The position numbers were made by a program, and so were the translations under genes. From the NCBI GenBank assembly GCA_036571765.1, contig BROE01000020.1, forward strand, positions 17,641,870 to 17,705,869: DNA of 64,000 bases, written 5' to 3'. A model generated the notes under the pieces. That model made no database searches, had not been told where the DNA came from, and worked only from the letters and a program-made list of their open reading frames with translations. The DNA comes from Plecoglossus altivelis (Eukaryota; Chordata; Actinopteri; Osmeriformes; Plecoglossidae). This document shows, one piece after another, positions 35,810 to 45,654 of this stretch; position 1 is the first letter of the stretch, and each line of letters starts with the position of its first letter.

Positions 35810-38107
35810 ACCTGTCATTAACACGCCCGTGGAGGAATGACATGTGTAAACAGACGCATACACAGAGAAACAATTTGCATGAACACAGAAAAACAGCACA
35901 CATACACACGGAGAGACAAAACACACACTCACACACACAATGCATTCAAACAGGGACAGTTCCACAGCTGGTGTTCTGCTAGTTGGGTCCTAGGGGACTG
36001 AGGGACGATGTGCTACCTGTGGTTTGGGTAAAAGAGGTGGGAGTGTCCCCCTGGGTTTAGGAGGCAGGGTCGGCTTCTCGATGGCGGCCGCGGCCAGTGC
36101 TTGGTGCTCCGCCGGGTACACAGACTCGTATATACCTAACAGCAACCAATCAAGCGCAAGGATTGTGGTCACCTGTCATTTCTTTTGGGGATATTTCATG
36201 AGAGAAGCATCTTAAAAGTCAAGGAAAGATAAGAAAATGTGGTTTCAAAATCTTCAGTATGAGCTGTTTTAAATGATAGCTAACAGCTACCTGGCTGAGT
36301 CAGTCTGGCGCTCAAGTCACATCATCCACCATAACATCGTCAGAATCAAGACCAGGTTTTCGTCAGAACTTCGATTTAAGACACTTTTAAATGTCATAAC
36401 TTAGGTTTAAGATACGCAAAAGAACAAAAACCAGGTTGTTGTCGCCGTTCCGCAACTTATAACTTAAAAACCGCTGACATCTTACCGTCAAGCAGTCTGT
36501 GTTCCTGGTCCTGCAGGTGGTGCTGACGGCTGAGTTTGGCCGCTTGGCACGACTGGATGTACAGATAAGCCTGGTCACCGCTCTTACGGATGCTGTGACT
36601 GTAGAGCGTGTCGTTGTCTTTCGCCAGACGCTTTCCGATCACCCAGCGTTGCAGGACAGGGTGGAACCCAAAGTCACTGTTGATCTGATGAGAAACGCAC
36701 AGTCACATCTAACCCGGGGATGGAGCGAGAGGTAGCACACTGCCTTGTACAAGAAAGGACGTTTTAGTCACTACTGACACAAAGGAATATGACGTCATGT
36801 ATATGCTAATGTTAATGTATGTACAGCCGTGTTCATCGTGATGTTTGAGGGTACTTTTGGACCAGAGGAATACAGGAATATCATGAAACACCATTGGTTA
36901 ATCTGTGCCGTATGCTGTGTGTTACAGTGTGATGAGGGGAATTGAGGTGGGTGGAGATGGTGTTCCAGACATGGACAGAAGCACTGTCAGGGTGTCAGAT
37001 GTGATAGTGGTGACAGGTGATAGTGGTGATAATGGTGATAGTGGTGATAATGGTGATAGAGGTCTGGGCAGCGTGGAGGAAACAGGCACCTTCTCCTTCA
37101 GCTCAGAGATGGTCATGTCAACAGACACCAGCAGCGTCACCGGGATGTAATTTTCTGACTGGGAGTCTCCCACCCCAACCTTCAGCCTGGACAGAGAACA
37201 GTCTGGGGTTGAGACAGACAACACAACAGCTCACACGCCTCTCGCTCCCTTCCTCCCTCTCACCCTCTCACTCCACCCTCTCTTTCTCCCTTTCTCTCCC
37301 CCTCTCCCTTTCTCTCCACCCCTCTCTCTCTCCATCTCCCTCTCTAATATTGCATTCTCTCTCCCTTTCTCTCCACCCCTCTCTCTCTCTCCATCTCCCT
37401 CTCTAATATTGCATTCTCTCTCCCTTTCTCTCCCAGACAAAAAGCACTTTGCGTAAAGCACTGCTAGGTTAAGGTTGAGGAGGTAAATACATGTAGAGCA
37501 AGGTTGGCCACCACCTGATGTAGACCTACTTTATGGTATCCTGTGGGTAGGCCAGATTGGAGACCTTGACGTTCACAGGAATTCCCAGGTCAGACAGAAG
37601 CTCTGAACATCTGCGGGCCTCTTCTTTGTCTCCGCTGCTCAGAGCCTCTCCAAGAAGCTGGGCAAGCTCCTCCGCTGTAACACACACGCACATACACACC
37701 AGCACACATGCACATACACACCAGCGCACACGCACATACACACCAGCACACACGCACATACACACCAGCACACATGCACATACACACCAGCGCACATACA
37801 CACCAGCACACCCGCACATACACACCAGCGCACATACACACCAGCACACCCGCAAATACACACCAGCACACATACACACCAGCACACACGCACATACACA
37901 CCAACACACACGCACACCAACACACACCATCGGTAACAAGCTATTCAACAAGTTATTCACCCCAAAGATCAACACAATACTATCAGTCTTCCTTGTGGAT
38001 TTAAATGACCTTTCCCCCCCATTACCATGTCAACAAATCCAACTGTTTTGACAAGAGTTTTGTGCGTGTTGCCTACCCTCTTTTAGACAGTCTTCAGCCA
38101 CCGACAT
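33324..38107 (-). CDS. rbck1: RBCK1 (HOIL-1), RBR E3 ligase subunit of LUBAC, complete, 12 coding exons, 513 aa
   Basis: With HNRNPA..-unrelated partners HOIP (RNF31) and SHARPIN it forms LUBAC, which makes linear ubiquitin chains in NF-kB signalling; HOIL-1 itself makes oxyester-linked ubiquitin. Exons: 38107-38077, 37674-37530, 37186-37090, 36684-36486, 36135-36017, 35761-35588, 35135-34975, 34683-34572, 34437-34258, 34150-34052, 33782-33639, 33404-33324; all phases agree (1542 nt). Human RBCK1 is 510 aa. Domains: N-terminal helix, UBL about residues 60-140 (FGFHPVLQRWVIGKRLA), NZF zinc finger about 198-228 (WSCPECTFLNKPTRPGCEIC), RING1 from about 282 (CPVCFCE...CLHSFCKEC), IBR about 350-410 (HCKTPDCAGWC...CELCNETNCILC), RING2 from about 448 with the expected catalytic Cys in KKDGCDW, and a C-terminus GDTSGGCGCR...CHPNCQNCH. 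The ATG at 38107 has A at -3 or G context and gives the correct family length. Confidence 0.95.
35498..35600 (-). repeat. Duplicated exon end and donor of the RBCK1 NZF exon
   Basis: ACACACACTAACCTGGTGGTACTGCAG occurs at the real exon/donor (around 35588) and again around 35510-35527, with a partial copy (CACACTAACAGGTTGTG) between. On the - strand this is a second copy of the last ~14 exon bases plus donor. Confidence 0.8.
37260..37435. repeat. CT-rich tract with 2-copy 62-bp duplication in RBCK1 intron
   Basis: CCCTTTCTCTCCACCCCTCTC...CTAATATTGCATTCTCTC occurs twice (about 37305 and 37367). Pyrimidine-rich on +. Confidence 0.75.
37678..37930. repeat. CA minisatellite (ACACACCAGCACACACGCAC) in RBCK1 intron 1
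   Basis: About 12 imperfect units of 16-22 bp, directly abutting the acceptor of RBCK1 exon 2 (exon high end 37674). Thr/His and Cys/Val ORFs are artefacts. Confidence 0.9.
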
Positions 38108-40063
38108 CCCTTTACCTAACCAAAACCAAAACAAACCTGAAATGAGCAATGTGAATATGGCCTCCAGACTTTTTTCGGCCTGTTTCAGTGAAAAGAGGCA
38201 TGCGAAAAGAACACATATAGTCATGTTTAACATGTCTGAATGGATAAATACTCACAAACGTTTAAAGGAAATGACAGGCTTTCTGTGCTATGTACCAAAA
38301 TACTTGTCAAGTCAAAGGTCTATTACAGGAGGTTTAGGCCTAATAGGCTATGTTATGTTTAATTCCAACACAGTAATGTTTATTTTTATATTTTTTTTAA
38401 TAACAACTAATATCCTAACTCTACCAGCAACACGAACCACAAATTGACGTTGTATGCTTTGATTATTCGAAACATCCGAATTATACATTCGAAAGTATGA
38501 ATCACTTCTGCCTGGCGCAGAAGCAAAATGTAAGGCGCGCGGTTGAAACTGACAGGAGGAAGTTGGGAGAAGAAAGACTACGGCGGCTTAAAGAGCGAAA
38601 CAAATACATTCACATACTGTCATTGCAAACCTACCTCTCTAAACTCTTCAGAAACCTGTACGATCCTTTAAAAGTAAAAGGACTGGATACCTTCTCTCTC
38701 GTAAGCGATGTCATCCAGAGCGGGAGAATGGAAAGTGAAACTATAGGCATGTCGTGACAAACTATATTCGGACACAAGATCCATATCCGGAGTCGGGATG
38801 AAACATAACGATTAATCGATTGCCGAGTTAGAGATATGTGAACACCCCCCAAGCACTCTCCGCACAGGTGTTTTTTTTATATTTTTATACATACATCGAG
38901 AAATATGTTTTCATATCGTGATTATGACCATTACGTCGTGAAACGTAAATCATTACGTTGAACTGTAGGTGCAGGTTAGGTACTAGAGTGTTTCTTACAC
39001 TGTACGTAATGTTGCAGATAGCATGCATACGAGATATGTGGAACTGGCTTATCTCTCTCTCACCTTTGTATCCATGAATGACGGGAAAGTACACAAAACA
39101 AAGACTAAATATTGTTATTTTGTAACAAATAGATTAGGTTGTTGTACACACTTCTCCCCTCTTACATAAATAAAAGTTAATTGTCTCATTCCCATCTCAA
39201 TCTATCTTTAGGATGCATACAAAACAGACCCCCCACTGTATGTAGCAGAGTACAGAGCAGTTTACAAGGGTAAAGTTCTAACGTCAAGTCAACGGCGTTA
39301 TGTCACCACCTAGTGGTTAAAAGTGGTGGTTCACTAGCGGAACTGGGCTCGAGAGGAACAGGAAACAGCTTTTTTCCCTGACAGTTCCCCTCGCAAAGAC
39401 CAAAACAACAAAACAAGGACTGCTGCTGCGCTGTTTATAAACACACATTTGGGTGAATAGCGACAGCAAAGGCTCTGAGAAGCCTTGGATTTCTCTTCTC
39501 GTTCTGACACTAAAGCTGGGATGAAGAATATTGAATCTAATTTCAGTCTTTTTAATGGCAGGTATTGGAAATTTCACAGTAAGAAGGAGGACATTTTTAT
39601 CAGACATATAAGTGCCTTAAGCCCTCGACAAAGATCTTTACCGCATCCGTAAATTGTATTTTTCGGACGATCAATGCATTTGGAGGTTAAAATAGTAATT
39701 GTGTTGAATTGAGCGATAGCTACGATAGTTATCCTGGTAGCAAGATTCAAATAACCGTGTAGTGCGCGAGTTTTCCAATAGAGCTCTACGGCCCGTTGTG
39801 TTCGGTGTGTGCAAGGGATGCACAGCGCTTGTGACATATGCGTCATTTACCGACGGGACGGCTACCGATCTGAAGGCGAAATAACCGTACGAACTTTTGA
39901 AGGAAAGTAGTGTAGCGGAGATTAACGACTTTTTAAGTGACTACCCGCACCCTGTCAGTCTGTAGCGCCTAGTGTTGATCATTTGTCCACTAGTGCCAGC
40001 ATAGGTGATAGGTGTTCCGTCTTTCTTTACACATTTGCGCGCTAATTATACGTACGCTGCAAG
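38108..40063. other. Intergenic RBCK1 / MAF1 (divergent promoters)
   Basis: RBCK1 (-) and MAF1 (+) start sites face away from each other across about 1.96 kb. Apart from the 86-codon ORF at 38497-38757 no coding sequence is evident. No TATA or other element was assigned. Confidence 0.5.
38497..38757 (+). CDS. Unrecognised 86-codon ORF or first exon between RBCK1 and MAF1
   Basis: ATG with A at -3, then a charged, Lys/Arg/Glu-rich sequence free of low-complexity repeats (includes ETDRRKLGEERLRRLKERNK, then a more hydrophobic LQTYLSKLFRNLYDPLK), ending in TGA at 38755-38757. A good donor match, CTC|GTAAGC, lies inside at about 38701, so the first ~68 codons could be a 5' exon of an unannotated gene. 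I do not recognise the protein and could not identify a following exon. It could equally be a chance ORF: its length is not exceptional for random sequence, though its composition is protein-like. Confidence 0.25.
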   Translation: MNHFCLAQKQNVRRAVETDRRKLGEERLRRLKERNKYIHILSLQTYLSKLFRNLYDPLKVKGLDTFSLVSDVIQSGRMESETIGMS

Positions 40064-41355
40064 ATGAAACTCCTGGAAAACTCCAGTTTTGAGGCCATGA
40101 ACACCCGACTCACCATTGAAACAGGAGACTGCCAGATAATTGGACGGTAAGAGAATACCTTCTCTGGGCTTGGCGACCTTTCTTCGTCTCAAGGCTGGTC
40201 AGGTGCGCACATTCTTGGACGTGCGCGGAGTTATAGTGCCCCATTAGCTCACCTGTTATCCTCTCCCTTTCTGTTCCCCTCTTATGTCTTCTCTCTCTCT
40301 CCTTCCCTCTCTTTTCTATCTTATATCTCCTCTCTCACTCCTTCCTTCTCTTTTTTCTCTCCTCTCTCCTTCCATCCCTTTTCTCTCTCCTCTCTCACTC
40401 CTTCCCTTTCTCTTCTCTCTCCTCTCTCTCCTTCCTGCTCTCTTTTCTGTCTTCTCCTCTCTTTCTGTCCTTTTCTGGAGACAGGATTGAGAGCTACTCC
40501 TGTAAAATGGCTGGCGAGGATAAGCAGATGTTTAAACAGTTCTGTCAGGAGGGACTTCCTCACGTACTGGAGGCTCTCTCTCCACCCCAGTCCTCTGGAA
40601 TCAGCCCCAACAAGTAAGACCAGACACGCACCCACTTCTGTCACACCTGATGGTCTTTGTCACACCCATAGAATATGTGCCAATGCCCCCTCGTACACAC
40701 AAACATAAACCACACGCTTTGTGCCACACCGTCTAACTCTGTCTTTCAGACACGCACACAGTCTGTTCTCCCTACGCACACACACACTTTCTGTCACTGT
40801 CTGACTCTCATACACACAACATGTGTGCATAGCCCATATGAGCCACTGCCCTTGTGTCTGTGCTGCAGGCTGCATCCTTGTGTCTGTGCTGCAGACTGAG
40901 TCCTTGTGTCTGTACTGCAGACTGAGTCCTTGTGTCTGTGCTGCAGACTGAGCCACAGCCAGAGTGGGGATGAGGGGGAGGGGCCTCTGTCTGACAAGTG
41001 CAGCAGGAAGACTTTGTTCTACCTGATCGCCACCCTCAACGAGTCCTTCAGACCAGACTACGACTTCAGCCGGGCCAAGAGCCACGACTTCAGCAGGGAG
41101 CCCAGCCTCAACTGGGTAAGAGCTCCAGTCTGCCTGGAACCAACACTGATCAATTATTATGAATGATTTATATGATTTCTATTTTATACTATATTTTTTT
41201 ATTCTATTTTATCCACCTTTATTATGTTCCATATATGTTAAATGTTTGCACTTTCCTGCCACAATAAATTCAGTGTTTGTATATCCTGTATAGCGAATAA
41301 AACTGATTCAGATTCTGAATGTAGTAGTGTTTAAATGAAAAGGATGATAATCCAG

Positions 41356-41400
<45 letters not shown>

Positions 41401-42449
41401 TGCGTGCGTGCGTGCGTGCGTGCGTGTGTGTGTGTTGTGCAGGTGTTCAACGCTGTGAACAGCAGTCTGTCTGCTGCTGCTGGGGAGGAGTACAGCCGCC
41501 TGCAGTCCCAGCTGTGGGAGGCTATCGACACGGAGATCTGTCTGTCTGAGTGTGACATCTACAGGTTAGCACTGTCTGTCTGCCTGTCTGTCTGAGTGTG
41601 ACATCTACAGGTTAGCTCTGTCTAACTGTCTGTCTGTCTGTCTGTCTGGAGTTGACACCTCTACAAGACTCTTGAGCTCTGTCCTCGTCTGTGTACTTCT
41701 GTCCACATGAGCTTGTGTGATATCTACAGTTAGAACTCCTGTGACTGTCTAGTCCCTGTCTGTCTGTCCTGTCTGCAGACATCTACAGTGTTAGCTTCTG
41801 CCCTCTGACAGTTGGCACGTATTGAGTTGCTCGCTGTGACTTGTTACTGCTATGTTTAGCCTACCCAGTGTTTATTAACTGTCTCCCTCCTACCCTCTCT
41901 GTCGTAGATGTGTGTGTGTGAATCGTGCTGTGTGTGTGTGAGGTGTNNNNNNNNNNNNNNNNNNNNNNNNNNNNNNNNNNNNNNNNNNNNNNNNNNNNNN
42001 NNNNNNNNNNNNNNNNNNNNNNNNNNNNNNNNNNNNNNNNNNNNNNNNNNNNNNNNNNNNNNNNNNNNNNNNNNNNNNNNNNNNNNNNNNNNNNNNNNNN
42101 NNNNNNNNNNNNNNNNNNNNNNNNNNNNNNNNNNNNNNNNNNNNNNNNNNNNNNNNNNNNNNNNNNNNNNNNNNNNNNNNNNNNNNNNNNNNNNNNNNNN
42201 NNNNNNNNNNNNNNNNNNNNNNNNNNNNNNNNNNNNNCTGTCTGTCTGTCTGTCTGTCTGAGTGTGACATCTACAGGTTAGCTCTGTCTGTCTGTCTGTC
42301 TGAGTGTGATATCTACAGGTTAGCTCTGTCTGTCTGCCTGTCTGTCTGTCTGTCTGAGACATCTACAGGTTAGCTCTGCCTGAGCAGTTGGGCACGTCTG
42401 AGTGCTCCTGTGCTGTACTGTAAGTGTTGTGAGCTACCACAGTGTTATT

Positions 42450-42486
<37 letters not shown>

Positions 42487-43674
42487 TGTGTGTTGCAGCT
42501 ACAACCCCGACCTGGACTCTGACCCGTATGGAGAGGAGGGGAACCTCTGGTCTCTCAACTACTTCTTCTACAACAAGAGGCTGAAGAGAATTGTCTTCTT
42601 TACCTGCCGCTCTGTCAGGTTAGACACACACACACACACATATATGCACACACACATACACACACAGATACACTCACACACGCACACACAGATACACTCA
42701 CACTCACACACACACTCACACTTACACACACAGATATACATACATACACTCACACACTCACACACACACACACTCACACACACACAGATATACACACATA
42801 CACTCACACACACACTCACACACACACAGATATACACACAAACACTCACACACACACAGATACACACACTCTGATGAACTCACTCTTCTGCGTGTGACAG
42901 TGTGTTCATGGCCCCGCGTGGCTCTGGTATGGGGAACGATGAGCTGGATCTGGAGCTGGAGGAGGATGACATGGATGAGGAGAGGTGAGAGGAACACACA
43001 CACATGTACACACACACACATACAAACACGTACATGTACACACACACACACACGTACATGTACACACACACACACATGTACACACATACTCATATGTACA
43101 CTCACAAACATGTACACACACACACACACATACACACCCACATGTACACACCCATGTACACACATCCACACACACCCATGTACACACACACATATACACA
43201 CACATATGTATACACACACACATGTGCACACACACACATATGTATACACACACACACACACCCATGTACACACCCATGTACACACATCCACATGCACCCA
43301 TGTACGCACACATGTACACACACACACATATACACACACATATGTATACACACACACATGTACACACACACACATACACACACATGTATACACCCACACA
43401 TGTACACACACACACACGTACACCCCCACACACACATACACACCCTCCCACACACACACACACATACACACACCCCCACACACACACATGTACACACACA
43501 CACACGTGTACACCCCCTCACACACACACTCACACGCACACTCACTCTCATGCAGTCACATGTACACACACGCACGTGTACACTACACTCACATGCACGC
43601 ACTCACAGTCTCCCTCTCCATGATTTACCAGCTGTGTGTGTTGTTCCTGCAGGTATGGGGCTCTGTGTGCATAG
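40064..43674 (+). CDS. maf1: MAF1, repressor of RNA polymerase III, complete, 7 coding exons, 242 aa
   Basis: Conserved TORC1-regulated phosphoprotein that binds the Pol III clamp and blocks its recruitment to TFIIIB. Exons: 40064-40146, 40485-40613, 40947-41115, 41443-41564, 42499-42618, 42901-42984, 43653-43674 (TAG); phases agree (729 nt). Human MAF1 is 256 aa. The N-terminus MKLLENSSFEAMNTRLTIET (A box) is essentially invariant in the family; GPLSDKCSRKTLFYLIATLN and SYNPDLDSDPYGEEG..WSLNYFFYNKRLKRIVFF mark the B/C boxes. The serine-rich linker in exons 2-3 (SPPQSSGISPNK) is where human MAF1 is phosphorylated. The tail is acidic (ELDLELEEDDMDEER) and ends YGALCA from a 22-nt terminal exon, which differs from the human ending; that last exon is the least certain part. 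A 291-N gap lies in intron 4. Confidence 0.94.
40863..40946 (+). repeat. 26-bp tandem repeat carrying the MAF1 exon 3 acceptor
   Basis: CTGCAGACTGAGTCCTTGTGTCTGTG units start at 40863, 40889, 40915 and 40941. Only the last (CTGCAG|ACTGAGCC, exon from 40947) gives the correct frame; earlier copies would add 26, 52 or 78 nt and meet an in-frame TGA. Confidence 0.9.
41220..41325. repeat. Dispersed fish repeat tail in MAF1 intron 3
   Basis: TTTGCACTTTCCTGCCACAATAAATTC...GCGAATAAAACTGATTCAGATTCTG matches the typical 3' end of an abundant fish element (recognition by type). A degraded relative is at 29615-29690. Confidence 0.5.
41355..41438. repeat. (TG)n/(CGTG)n microsatellite next to MAF1 exon 4 acceptor
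   Basis: Uninterrupted TG then CGTG units run to TGTTGTGCAG at the acceptor (exon from 41443). Confidence 0.9.
41532..42375 (+). repeat. Tandem copies of the MAF1 exon 4 end and splice donor, interrupted by a gap
   Basis: GTCTGAGTGTGACATCTACAG followed by GTTAGC is the true exon 4 end (41564). The same text recurs at about 41589-41615, in degraded form through about 41800, and after the N run at about 42257-42375 (three or more copies), separated by (CTGT)n. Confidence 0.9.
41947..42237. other. Assembly gap (291 N)
   Basis: In MAF1 intron 4, inside the donor-repeat array. Flanks at about 41810-41880 and 42385-42455 are noisy copies of each other (CAGTTGG.CACGT...CAGTGTTATTAACTGT). Confidence 0.95.
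42619..42880. repeat. CACT/CACACAGATA microsatellite in MAF1 intron 5
   Basis: CACTCACACACACACAGATATACACA units between exons 5 and 6. Confidence 0.85.
42988..43612. repeat. CACATGTACACACAC microsatellite in MAF1 intron 6
   Basis: About 620 bp of CA repeats with TGTACA, CCCA and ATGTATA interruptions. Every long ORF here (Thr/His, Cys/Val) is a repeat translation. Confidence 0.95.
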
Positions 43675-44888
43675 TGCTGCCTCCCAGGCCCAGACAGCAC
43701 CTCCACCCAGACCCCTGTGCAGGGTGGAGCTGTGACCCTGTTCACCCTGTTCAGAAGGGCCCCCCGCTCTCCACAGTTACACCACCCGCTTCATCCCCAC
43801 AGCAGACCAGGAGGAATCAGGCCTCAGTCATGATGGGATGTCTGGTGTTAGAATGGGAGACTTGCACCTCCAGTGTGAAGCAGCAGCCTGGCTTCCTTTA
43901 GTAGTGGACTGCCCGCTCCTTCCCACATCCTTCCCCTTAACAACGCCCCCCACCCCCCCTGCACGTTAATGGGCATGTAGGCCGTGAAGTCCCAATTGGA
44001 CGCGTGTGTAGCCAGGATGTGATGTCATTGATACGAAACAATATGTTTTGTTACACCTGTTCCAGCGACAAGCATTTCCTGTTTGTGTCTTTTTTTATTT
44101 TTAGCTGTTCGTGTCTTTTGTTTCAACATTCCACTCATTCCACCTAGTTACTGTGATTGTGAAAAGCAAAATGCTTTGCGATGCCTTATGTTAAGCATGG
44201 CTGTTTGGGAGGTCTCATGGCATGCATTTCCATGCATCGTTTTTGCCACCGTCCACCATTCCAGTTATCCTGGCTGACCTGTAGAGAGGTCATATGAAAC
44301 CCTAGTCGGATGATGTCATTGGAATGCAAGGCTCTAGACCATGGGACAAGAGAGACCAAATGGCAGCCATCTTGATGTAGTTAGTGTGTTTGGGAGTGGT
44401 CCCAACTGAGCAAATGGGTTGATTTTTGTTGTTGTCTGATGTGAGACAAAGAGGGAGTCTGCTTTTAGTTTAATCTTGACCATCATAATAAGATTCAGCA
44501 ATGTGAGAACAGCAGTTTCACAGATGAAGAGATTCACCTCTGGTTTAGAGAGGTGCGTTCCCACTGGTGTGTTAAGCAGTAGTTATGACCAGGGCTGTGT
44601 TCAGTCATGACTATTTTAGATCTAGTCATCTAGTGGGAATGTTTCTGGTAGACCTGTTATTTTTTTGGTAGCATTTGAAGCAACGACAAGTACGCAGATA
44701 AAAGTATTATGAACCCCTTGGTAGTCGACCACAGTGACTTTTTGTGTCTGTCTGGGAAATGTAGTTCTCAGGGTTGTATAGTTGTGGCAGCTTACAATCA
44801 GACTAGCTCTGGAGAGTCTGACAGTGTTTTGGTTGTACTCATGTGCAGTGTGTATCCGTAGTCCACCTGACCTGTGTCTTTTACGTGT

Positions 44889-44910
44889 AATAAAGGTCTC
44901 CCACAATAAA
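44889..44910 (+). terminator. Tandem polyadenylation signals of MAF1
   Basis: AATAAA at 44889-44894 and again at 44905-44910, followed by a GT-rich element at 44913-44929. Gives a 3' UTR of about 1.2 kb with no other ORF. Confidence 0.65.
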
Positions 44911-44929
44911 AACGTGTGTGTGTGTTTTT

Positions 44930-45022
44930 TGACCATGTACCATGCGGTCAGGTGTGTTTTTGACCATGTACCATGCGGTCAGGTGTGTGTTTTTGACCAT
45001 GTACCATGCGGTCAGGTGTGTG
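44930..45022. repeat. 3-copy tandem repeat just after MAF1 polyadenylation signals
   Basis: TTTGACCATGTACCATGCGGTCAGGTGTGT repeats three times (unit about 31-33 bp), between the convergent MAF1 and TRIB3 ends. Confidence 0.9.
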
Positions 45023-45074
45023 TCTGATGTGGTTGAACCATAAACCCCCAAACCTTTTCATTTCGTTCTTAAGT

Positions 45075-45080
45075 TTTATT
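45075..45080 (-). terminator. Polyadenylation signal of TRIB3 (candidate)
   Basis: TTTATT on + within TTTTATTTATTTTTTTA, about 575 bp past the TRIB3 stop. Confidence 0.5.
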
Positions 45081-45654
45081 TATTTTTTTAGTAAAAAAAA
45101 CAAAACAAAATATATACTTCCACTGGTTATGGGCAGTGCGAGTACATGCACTGGTGTGTAGTGTGGTAATGTTGCAGTGCAGATCCGTGTCGGGTTTTAA
45201 CGCTAACAAGCTTTTCAGTTGCTCTGAAATCTTCAGCAACCATCGGTCACCGAGTCATGTAACCAAGGCTAAAGAATCAACAATGAGAACCTACAATCAT
45301 GACAGTGATCTCCTGTGATCTGCAGGGTTTTTGTGGTGGGAGGGTCTTTGGTGACGATAAGCTCTGTAGTCGTCGAATCAGCACGGAGAAGGGAAAAACA
45401 AGGCACTCCATTGGTTGAGTTCGGAAAGAGAAGTAGAAGGTAAACAACGCTGCAACAAAAGGCACAGAATTTGCATCAAGTATTCCAGGATTCCGTCTCA
45501 ATCACTTCGAGGTATAGATCCAATCATTGTTTCAACAAGTAATGATGCAGCCTCATGGCTGGCTAATGACTGTCTGCTTTGTGTTTTGTCATTACGATGA
45601 CTGTGCATGTTGTTAGGTTGTGTGTGTGTGTGTGTGTGTGTGTGTAGTGGGGGG

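Noticed and set aside
39574..39846. 90-residue - strand ORF upstream of MAF1
   Set aside because: No recognisable motif, poor composition, probably MAF1 promoter sequence. Also considered as a small nuclear RNA, but no family consensus was found.
42758..43901. Long Thr/His and Cys/Val ORFs (up to 335 residues) on both strands
   Set aside because: Translations of CA/TG microsatellite in MAF1 intron 6; low complexity, mirrored on the other strand.
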